Origin: Candidatus Daviesbacteria bacterium GW2011_GWA2_42_7
GTDB taxonomy: Bacteria > Patescibacteriota > Microgenomatia > Daviesbacterales > UBA10151
DNA length: 20,865 nucleotides
NCBI GenBank assembly: GCA_000997105.1
Contig: LCEJ01000011.1
Coordinates: 1 to 20,865 of the forward strand
Reading direction: 5' to 3'
A program made the translations under genes and the position numbers. A model generated the notes under the pieces. The model was not told where the DNA came from, did not search any database, and worked only from the letters and a program-made list of their open reading frames with translations. Shown piece by piece: positions 6,706 to 11,600 of the stretch (positions within the stretch are counted from its first letter, which is position 1; each line of letters opens with the position of its first letter).

Positions 6706-7024
6706 TGCTTTTTATAGAGATTTTTTACAAAATACGGCCATTCCTAATTCTCAGACTTTTGGTCAGTTGGTGATGTGGGGGGAAGCGCTGGTTGCAGTTG
6801 CTATAGTTATACCCGCACTCTATTTAATTTTCCAACCAAAAACAAAGTGTAAAGTTACCTTATGGCTGCTAATTGTGGGGCTTATCGGTGGGGCATTTTT
6901 AAACCTGAATTTCTGGCTTGCCTCCGGTTATACTAGTCCATCAAGTGACGGCCTGAACCTTTTAATGCTGGTAACCCAAGTAGTTGGAGTTCTTTGTATC
7001 TTGGATTATAATAAAAAGGTATGA
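6575..7024 (+). CDS. DoxX-like membrane protein, 5'-truncated
   Basis: A reading frame of 149 codons; the recognisable part begins about FAGLIW (base 6607) and continues SSFGKFTSGTF, ASKNPNAFYRDFL, TFGQLVMWGEALVAVAIVI, then LWLLIVGLIGGAFLNLNFWLASG and LLMLVTQVVGVLCIL. This pattern of several membrane helices with a WGE motif fits the DoxX/TQO small-subunit (DoxD-like) family, whose biochemical role here is unknown. The first helix is cut short, and the codons before it belong to transketolase in another frame. The ATG at 6575 is therefore probably not the original start, and the gene may be broken or expressed poorly. The stop overlaps the next gene (ATGA). Confidence 0.65.
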   Translation: MTILGNRGFAGLIWSRSSFGKFTSGTFVQTLGETLSRFASKNPNAFYRDFLQNTAIPNSQTFGQLVMWGEALVAVAIVIPALYLIFQPKTKCKVTLWLLIVGLIGGAFLNLNFWLASGYTSPSSDGLNLLMLVTQVVGVLCILDYNKKV

Positions 7025-7353
7025 GCGGGTGGTCATTGGCTCTTATTTCCTTTTTGATTGTGTGGGTGCTGTTGTTTATCGTTGGTATTTTACTAATCTT
7101 TGGAAAATTAAACTGGGCTTTATTTGTAAAATCAATTAATCAGCTTGAGGGAGCTAAAACAAAATTCGGTAAGGGAACTGCTACTTACTACAAGATATAC
7201 GGTTTGGTTTTAGGTGGCCTCTCGATAATAATATCTTTATATATGATTCACTTTACAATCAACTTTTATTTTGGCAAAGAGGATATACTAAGATTACCGG
7301 TGATTTTAAATAACCTTATGTATTCCTATGCTGATTTTGTATTAGGTAAGTAA
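7021..7353 (+). CDS. Small membrane protein, 110 aa
   Basis: Not recognised. Two clear hydrophobic helices (residues about 5-27 and 62-83) flank a basic, polar loop (INQLEGAKTKFGKGTATYYK). There are no Cys or His clusters. It begins with an ATGA overlap on the DoxX-like gene and is followed 9 nt later by another small membrane gene, so the three probably form one transcription unit. The function cannot be inferred. Confidence 0.6.
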   Translation: MSGWSLALISFLIVWVLLFIVGILLIFGKLNWALFVKSINQLEGAKTKFGKGTATYYKIYGLVLGGLSIIISLYMIHFTINFYFGKEDILRLPVILNNLMYSYADFVLGK

Positions 7354-7362
7354 AAGTTAATT

Positions 7363-7617
7363 ATGGAAACAGAGGGTGTCTTAAATAAATTTGAGCTATT
7401 GGTTGGTATTTGGTTTTTAATTGAAGGATTGGGGATGATGCATCCTAAAACCAGGGTTTGGTTGATAAAGCTACATAATATGTTTGCAGGTAGGGCAACA
7501 GAAATAACATCTACAACCACTGTCTGGCAGGTACTTAGAGGTGTTGCTTATATATTAGTAGGGAGTCTTCTTTTATATAATAACTTGATCTTGCAGACCC
7601 CTCTTTTTATTAAATAA
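7363..7617 (+). CDS. Small membrane protein, 84 aa
   Basis: Not recognised. Two hydrophobic segments (residues about 9-25 and 56-77) are separated by a positively charged loop (HPKTRVWLIKLHNMFAGR). The size and hairpin topology suggest a membrane accessory protein. It is the last gene before the csoR promoter and lies 9 nt after its neighbour. Confidence 0.6.
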   Translation: METEGVLNKFELLVGIWFLIEGLGMMHPKTRVWLIKLHNMFAGRATEITSTTTVWQVLRGVAYILVGSLLLYNNLILQTPLFIK

Positions 7618-7652
7618 TCTTGAATTTACATCGTTTGTAATTAATTTCCCTC

Positions 7653-7681
7653 TAGACACTGGAATTTTTTTGAAGTATTAT
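7653..7681 (+). promoter_or_regulatory. csoR promoter (TAGACA-17-TATTAT)
   Basis: -35 TAGACA (7653-7658; 5/6 match), a 17-nt spacer, -10 TATTAT (7676-7681). Transcription should start near 7688, inside the palindromic operator that directly follows. The leader to the csoR ATG at 7736 is about 48 nt and contains a hairpin. Confidence 0.7.
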
Positions 7682-7698
7682 ATCCCCCATAGGGGGAT
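7682..7698. promoter_or_regulatory. Probable CsoR operator
   Basis: A perfect 17-bp palindrome, ATCCCCC-ATA-GGGGGAT, immediately downstream of the -10 box and covering the predicted start of transcription. CsoR-family operators are known as inverted C-run/G-run palindromes of this kind, and the next gene encodes a CsoR. Autoregulation by repression is the straightforward reading. Confidence 0.75.
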
Positions 7699-7701
7699 TA
7701 G

Positions 7702-7721
7702 ATTCTGGCCTTCGCCAGAAT
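7702..7721. repeat. Hairpin repeat in the csoR leader
   Basis: Arms ATTCTGGC and GCCAGAAT around the loop CTTC, followed by GACAA. The same pattern (ATCCTGG/CCAGGAT followed by GACAG) is found inside copA at 12940-12963, so the two look like members of one repeat family. It lies in the untranslated leader, 14 nt before the csoR ATG. Confidence 0.65.
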
Positions 7722-7735
7722 GACAATTTAAAGAT

Positions 7736-8005
7736 ATGTATAGGCCAAAGGATACCCAGGAAAGAATACTTCACCGGTTTAAAATTGCCCAGGGGCATTT
7801 AAAAAAAGTTCTTAAAATGGTGGAAGACCAGGAGTATTGTATAGATGTTATCCACCAATCCCAGGCTGTGCAAAAGGCTTTACGTGAAGCGGACCACTTA
7901 ATTTTGGAAAATCACCTTAAAACCTGTGCTGCTGACGCTATGAAAAACGGGCGGGGAGAAGAAGCTGTGAAAGAAGTTATGAATGTTTTTAAGAAAATGG
8001 TATAA
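7736..8005 (+). CDS. csoR: CsoR-type copper-sensing repressor
   Basis: An 89-aa all-helical metal-sensitive repressor (DUF156/CsoR family). The Cu(I) ligand triad of CsoR is present with canonical spacing: C35 (EYCIDVIHQ), H60 and C64 (ENHLKTC), against Cys36/His61/Cys65 in the M. tuberculosis protein. The arginine- and lysine-rich N-terminal helix (ERILHRFKIAQGHLKKV) is the DNA-contact helix. CsoR releases its operator on binding Cu(I). Promoter and palindromic operator lie directly upstream, and a Cu+ ATPase gene lies 3.6 kb downstream in the same direction, supporting copper rather than formaldehyde or persulfide sensing. Confidence 0.92.
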   Translation: MYRPKDTQERILHRFKIAQGHLKKVLKMVEDQEYCIDVIHQSQAVQKALREADHLILENHLKTCAADAMKNGRGEEAVKEVMNVFKKMV

Positions 8006-8006
8006 A
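7998..8006 (+). promoter_or_regulatory. Extended -10 box TGGTATAAA before the DUF1573 gene
   Basis: TGG-TATAAA (7998-8006) overlaps the csoR stop codon. The ATG at 8016 is 9 nt further on. No clear -35 box or Shine-Dalgarno. This suggests an additional internal promoter giving a near-leaderless transcript. Confidence 0.45.
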
Positions 8007-8015
8007 ATACTAGCC

Positions 8016-8525
8016 ATGAACACCAAAGTAATCATAGGAATTATTGTTGCCACTGCCATTGTCCTGGTTGGTGCGGTAGTTCTTTTAGGCAACTCAACGC
8101 CTGGTTCTTCAAAGGCAGTGCTAGGGAAGACTGCAGGAGCAAAAATTGAGGCACCTGAAACAAATTTTGATTTTAAAGATATCCCATATCCGGGCGGAAA
8201 CGCCATTCATGAGTTTAAGGTTAAAAATACAGGAGATAAAGAGCTTGTAATTGCCAATTTGGCAACATCATGTATGTGCACCAAAGTTTATTTGCAGACG
8301 GAGTCTGGCAAAGGGCCTGAGTTTGGCATGAAAGGGCACACTGCTTCTTCAGATTGGACCGGGGCTATTGCCCCCGGCAAAGAGGGGCAGGTTGTAGCAG
8401 TTTATGACCCGACAGCCCCTGGCCCTCAGGGGGTAGGGCCGATATCCCGCATTGTAAGCTTTGAAACAAATGACCCCGGCCGTCCCTACATGGAATTTAC
8501 CTTCTCCGGTAATGTAGTCAAATGA
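8016..8525 (+). CDS. DUF1573 anchored extracytoplasmic protein
   Basis: A 169-aa protein with an N-terminal membrane anchor (residues 4-25) and a DUF1573 Ig-like beta domain outside the membrane: FDFKDIPYPGGNAIHEFKVKNTGDKELVI, then TSCMCTKV (C86, C88, the place of the family's SSCGC motif), and IVSFETNDPGRPYMEFTFSG at the end. DUF1573 has no settled biochemical role. A CxC pair in a copper locus makes metal or thiol chemistry plausible but unproven. The start at 8016 gives the proper anchor; an upstream frame extension to 7983 lies in csoR and is rejected. It overlaps the next gene by ATGA. Confidence 0.85.
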   Translation: MNTKVIIGIIVATAIVLVGAVVLLGNSTPGSSKAVLGKTAGAKIEAPETNFDFKDIPYPGGNAIHEFKVKNTGDKELVIANLATSCMCTKVYLQTESGKGPEFGMKGHTASSDWTGAIAPGKEGQVVAVYDPTAPGPQGVGPISRIVSFETNDPGRPYMEFTFSGNVVK

Positions 8526-9430
8526 TAAAAAAATTAGAAGGAAAGTGGCCGCTTGTTTGGTTTGGATTAGTCCTTTGGGTGATGGTCTCTTTTGCCCTAA
8601 TTTCCGGGCAGCCTTTGACGGCAAAAGCCAATATTGAAAAAACCACAGTAAAAAATGAAAGCAATATAGATTTAGTTAAACTTCAGGAAAAAGTATTTCC
8701 TGCATCCGGGTATACTTTTCAAGTCAGTTGGGGTGACCTGGGGAAGAAAATGGTAGAAGACGGGGTAATTGATGAAAAGAAATTGGCCCAGGCCTTAACC
8801 GGTAAAGATGAGTTGCCACAACAGTTTAAAAAATACCTTGATGATTCCGACCAAAAGATTGAGCTAAACCAGGGTAATGCCCAGTTTTGGGTGGATGTCT
8901 TATGGGGTTTGGGTTTGGCTAATAAAAATGACATTTTAGAAAAAGGGGAGATGATGGCTAGCGGCAATGCTTCTAATTTTGCTTCAACCGGTGGGTGGAC
9001 AATTGGGGTTAAAAAACCGATGGATATTTACAGCAAGCACACATATATTAATCTCTCTGCCGGGCAACAAATAATGGTAGAAGAAATTGCAAATGGGGTT
9101 TACCGGCCTTGTTGTGGTAACTCAACTGCCTTTCCCGACTGCAACCATGGCATGGCGGCTTTGGGGCTAATTGAGCTTATGGTCTCCCAGGGTTTTTCCA
9201 AAGATGAGATTTTTAAAACTGTTTTAGCTTTTAATTCCTATTGGTTCCCGGGGACATACCTCGATATTTCCTACCACTTTGCTAAAAATAACAGGGACTA
9301 TGCAAAAGTTCCCGCAGAGGAAATATTATCGAAGACTTTCTCCTCCGGTATGGGGTATCAGGCAGTAAAAAAGCAGGTGGGAGAGATCCAGTGGCCTGCT
9401 CTGAAAAGTTTCCAGGGGTGTGGTGCATGA
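8522..9430 (+). CDS. Anchored CCGN/PDCNHG protein of unknown function
   Basis: A 302-aa protein. Residues 11-30 form a signal anchor; the rest should be outside the cytoplasm. The striking feature is RPCCGNSTAFPDCNHGMAALGLIELM (in pieces: C197, C198, C207, N208, H209), a dense Cys/His motif followed by helices and FNSYWFPGTY, and a C-terminal GCGA (C300). Such clustering suggests a metal or persulfide site. I believe similar uncharacterised proteins with this motif exist in other bacteria, but cannot search. An N-terminal YTFQVSWGDLGKKMVEDGVID segment looks like a separate helical region. It is translationally coupled to the DUF1573 gene (ATGA overlap) and to the CcdA-like gene (stop 1 nt before its ATG). 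Confidence 0.7.
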   Translation: MIKKLEGKWPLVWFGLVLWVMVSFALISGQPLTAKANIEKTTVKNESNIDLVKLQEKVFPASGYTFQVSWGDLGKKMVEDGVIDEKKLAQALTGKDELPQQFKKYLDDSDQKIELNQGNAQFWVDVLWGLGLANKNDILEKGEMMASGNASNFASTGGWTIGVKKPMDIYSKHTYINLSAGQQIMVEEIANGVYRPCCGNSTAFPDCNHGMAALGLIELMVSQGFSKDEIFKTVLAFNSYWFPGTYLDISYHFAKNNRDYAKVPAEEILSKTFSSGMGYQAVKKQVGEIQWPALKSFQGCGA

Positions 9431-9431
9431 A

Positions 9432-10265
9432 ATGGAAAATTTACTCTTTCAAACTTCACTAATTGCGGCGTTTGTGGCAGGGATGGTGGCGCTATTTGCC
9501 CCCTGCTGTATCACCTTTCTTCTTCCTGCCTATTTAGGCAGTGTCTTTAAGGAAAAAGAAAAGGTATTACTTATGACCCTGGTTTTTGGCTTGGGGATTT
9601 TTATAGTTTTGCTCCCGGCTGTTTTAGGGGTGGCTTTCATCTCGCAGTTTTTATTCCGGTACCACAATGATGTATATCTCGCCGGAGGTTTTGTAATGCT
9701 TATCGTTGCCCTGATTACCTTATTGGGGGTTAAACTTCCTATGCCAAAGGTATCGGCAAATGTCGGGGGCAGGACCGATATTTTATCAATATTCACTTTG
9801 GGAATTTTTTCCGGGATAACAAGCGCTTGTTGCGCGCCGGTTTTAATCGGAATTTTAACCCTGACGTTTTTATCCCCCAGTTTTTTTGGAGCACTTACAC
9901 TTGGGGCGGTTTATGTTTTAGGGATGGTAGTTCCCCTGCTTTTGATCTCCCTTTTCCTTTCGGATAAAATGCTAAAATTTACAATCTTGCGTTCGCCTGT
10001 TACAACCCTAAGTATTTTAGGGAAGAAGTTCCCGATTATTTTAAGCAATGCCATAGCCGGTGTAATCTTTTTTATAACAGGGATCTTGACTTTGTGGTTA
10101 ACTTTAACCGGGAGATTATCTATGGCCACAATGACCGGGGCAACTGCCACTATCCAAAATATTGGGGGAACAATTAATTCGCTTTTTGGAGGGAATGCTA
10201 TTTTTAATATTTTGTTTATTGCAGGGGTAGCCTTTCTTTTTTATGTGATTTCGAAAAAACTTTAG
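9432..10265 (+). CDS. CcdA/DsbD-like membrane thiol transporter with paired cysteines
   Basis: A 277-aa polytopic membrane protein, about seven to eight hydrophobic segments. Two symmetry-related motifs mark the CcdA/DsbD transmembrane family: LFAPCCITFLLPAYLG (C25, C26) and SGITSACCAPVLIG (C133, C134). Family members pass electrons across the membrane between cytoplasmic thioredoxin and extracytoplasmic thiols, using one Cys in each repeat. Here both positions are Cys-Cys. In this setting it may keep the cupredoxin, DUF1573 or CCGN proteins reduced; this is inference. GTG codons at 9420 and 9423 are alternative starts; ATG 9432 is preferred because AGGGGT lies 13 nt before it and the helix begins right after. 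Confidence 0.8.
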   Translation: MENLLFQTSLIAAFVAGMVALFAPCCITFLLPAYLGSVFKEKEKVLLMTLVFGLGIFIVLLPAVLGVAFISQFLFRYHNDVYLAGGFVMLIVALITLLGVKLPMPKVSANVGGRTDILSIFTLGIFSGITSACCAPVLIGILTLTFLSPSFFGALTLGAVYVLGMVVPLLLISLFLSDKMLKFTILRSPVTTLSILGKKFPIILSNAIAGVIFFITGILTLWLTLTGRLSMATMTGATATIQNIGGTINSLFGGNAIFNILFIAGVAFLFYVISKKL

Positions 10266-10268
10266 GGT

Positions 10269-10332
10269 CGCCTTCGCTGAAAGCTACGGCGGACCAAAGA
10301 CCGCCTTTGCTGAAAGCTACGGCGGACCAAAG
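10269..10332. repeat. Two tandem 33-bp palindromic repeats
   Basis: Bases 10269-10299 and 10302-10332 match at 30 of 31 positions with a period of 33. Each unit can fold: CGCC/GGCG outer arms and GCT-GAA-AGC at the tip. The second copy ends exactly at the Shine-Dalgarno of the next small gene, so folding could affect its translation or transcript stability. No other feature lies in this gap (10266-10344). Confidence 0.8.
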
Positions 10333-10339
10333 GAGGTGA
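10331..10339 (+). promoter_or_regulatory. Perfect Shine-Dalgarno AGGAGGTGA
   Basis: A full-length anti-16S match 5 nt before the ATG at 10345. It is unusually strong for this window, where most starts have none, and it is the main evidence that the short gene behind it is real. Confidence 0.8.
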
Positions 10340-10344
10340 GAAAT

Positions 10345-10491
10345 ATGATGGGACAATGGGGAAACGGAGACATGATGGGTTTTGGCGGCTTTGCAGGGTT
10401 TAGTTTTTGGGGGACAATTTTTGTGTTGGTAGTTTTGGCAGATTTAATTCTGCTAGGTATTTGGCTTTGGAAACAGATCCAGAGGAAGTGA
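10345..10491 (+). CDS. 48-aa Met/Gly/Trp-rich membrane peptide
   Basis: A short gene between ccdA-like and the CCAHH gene. Residues 1-19 are rich in Met, Gly, Trp and Phe (MMGQWGNGDMMGFGGFAGF), residues 20-42 form one hydrophobic helix, and the end is basic (KQIQRK), so the N-terminus should face outward. Met-rich outward segments are known Cu(I)-binding features, and small Met-rich membrane peptides are seen near copper genes, but I cannot name a family. A perfect Shine-Dalgarno supports translation. Its stop is 2 nt before the next start. It could act as a chaperone or ATPase partner; this is inference. Confidence 0.7.
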   Translation: MMGQWGNGDMMGFGGFAGFSFWGTIFVLVVLADLILLGIWLWKQIQRK

Positions 10492-10493
10492 AT

Positions 10494-10795
10494 ATGACTT
10501 TTTTATACGGTTTGGTTTTGGCATACAGGTCGGGTTGTACGGTTACCTGAAAGGTTTCAGGAATGTTGGGGGCCGGGAAAAGGGAATGATGGCAGGGAGT
10601 AGTACTACTTCGGCGGTGGCGATGGTGGCTTGCTGTGCCCACCATTTAACGGACGTTTTACCTTTGATCGGGCTATCGCTTGCGGCAACGTTTTTAGCAA
10701 GGTACCAGGAGTGGTTTTTCGCAGCAGGTATAGTCTCAAATCTTTTCGGAGTGGGGCTGATGGTTAGAAACCTTAAAATTTTGAAGAAGATATGA
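10494..10795 (+). CDS. CCAHH membrane protein; -1 frameshift at T TTT TTA
   Basis: The ATG at 10494 has a good Shine-Dalgarno (GAGG at 10482-10485) but its frame stops after 18 codons. The convincing protein is in the -1 frame: FGFGIQVGLYGYLKG, GMMAGSSTTSAVAMVACCAHHLTDVLPLIGLSLAATFLARYQEWFFAAGIVSNLFGVGLMV. The two join at TTTTTTA (10499-10505), set exactly as T TTT TTA in the start frame, giving about 100 residues. No ATG, GTG or TTG precedes FGFGIQVG in the second frame; TTG at 10535 would cut the first helix. Either programmed -1 frameshifting or a one-base loss in the T run explains it. The CCAHH motif (bases 10631-10645) next to membrane helices suggests metal binding. It overlaps the next gene by ATGA. 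Confidence 0.65.
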
Positions 10796-11238
10796 AAATT
10801 AAAGTCTTAGTAATAGTAATTGTTGTCTTGGCTACTTTGGGGGCGGTTGTGGTGTCTAGAAATATAAGGAGCGGGATAGTTACACAGCCTCAGCTAACAC
10901 AACAAGCGATACAGAAAACATTTCCCCCTCAAACCGACGGTCAGGGGGAAGTTTCCGTCGAGGTGACACCTAAAATTTTAGAGGTTGGTAAGGAGGTAAC
11001 CTTCCAGGTTACATTCACAACCCATTCGGTAGAGTTGGATAAAGACTTGGTTAAAGTATCAAAATTGACAGATGACCAAGGTAATGAATATTTACCGGTT
11101 TCCTGGAGCGGGGGTACTGGTGGCCATCACCTTTCCGGCGAGCTGATCTTCCCAAAGATTACGGAAAATGCCAAGTCGGCGGAGTTACAAGTGTCAGGTT
11201 TTGGAGGGGCAGAGAGGGTTTTTAAATGGGAATTATAA
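10792..11238 (+). CDS. Secreted/anchored HHLSG protein, 148 aa
   Basis: N-terminal signal anchor (residues 4-22), a linker, and a beta-rich domain: EVTPKILEVGKEVTFQVTFTTHSVELDKDLVKVSKLTDDQGNEYLPVSW, then GGTGGHHLSGELIFP (in pieces; H78, W105, H112, H113), ending in a sandwich-like strand (ERVFKWEL). Histidines in TTHSVEL and HHLSG would make a reasonable metal site. I recall similar THS...HH domains near metal genes but cannot assign a family name. ATGA overlap upstream and a 13-nt overlap with the cupredoxin gene downstream place it firmly in the copper operon. Confidence 0.7.
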   Translation: MKIKVLVIVIVVLATLGAVVVSRNIRSGIVTQPQLTQQAIQKTFPPQTDGQGEVSVEVTPKILEVGKEVTFQVTFTTHSVELDKDLVKVSKLTDDQGNEYLPVSWSGGTGGHHLSGELIFPKITENAKSAELQVSGFGGAERVFKWEL

Positions 11239-11594
11239 GCGAAGATAAAATTATTGTTGCAATAGTTGGCAGTTTAGGAATAATTTTCACCTGGTGGTTT
11301 TTCCTTTTCAAAAAGGAAAAAGAGACTGCTGTTGAAAAAGAGGTTGATATTATAGTTTCTGGTGGCTACTCGCCGGAAGTAATTTCTATTCAAAAAGGAA
11401 AAACAACAAAAATTAATTTTATCCGCAAAGACTCGACTGATTGTTTGTCAGAGGTAGTCTTACCGGATTTTAAAATAAGGAAGGAACTTCCTTTAAATGG
11501 AAAAGTGACGGTGGAGATTAATCCGCAAAAGTCAGGAGAATTTGGATTTGCTTGTAGAATGAATATGTATCACGGAAAAATCATTGTGAAGTAG
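11226..11594 (+). CDS. Membrane-anchored cupredoxin-like protein
   Basis: A 122-aa protein: one N-terminal transmembrane helix (residues 9-28), then a single cupredoxin domain: GGYSPEVISIQKGKTTKINFIRKDSTDC, a strand/loop with VVLPDF, and GEFGFACRMNMYHGKIIV. Candidate copper ligands are C73, C110, M112, M114 and H116. Domains with a final F-x-C-x-M-x-M-x-H-G motif are commonly associated with copper ATPases and detoxification. It probably holds Cu outside the membrane after export or before oxidation. It lies 6 nt before copA, so both proteins should be made together. Confidence 0.85.
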   Translation: MGIISEDKIIVAIVGSLGIIFTWWFFLFKKEKETAVEKEVDIIVSGGYSPEVISIQKGKTTKINFIRKDSTDCLSEVVLPDFKIRKELPLNGKVTVEINPQKSGEFGFACRMNMYHGKIIVK

Positions 11595-11600
11595 AAAACT

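Noticed and set aside
10269..10332. CRISPR array
   Set aside because: There are only two direct copies with 2-nt spacing and no unique spacers; this is a tandem palindromic repeat. No CRISPR-like array or cas gene was seen anywhere.
10535..10795. CCAHH gene starting at TTG 10535
   Set aside because: It would cut a hydrophobic GFGIQVGL segment and has no ribosome site, while ATG 10494 has one; the frameshift explanation accounts for both.
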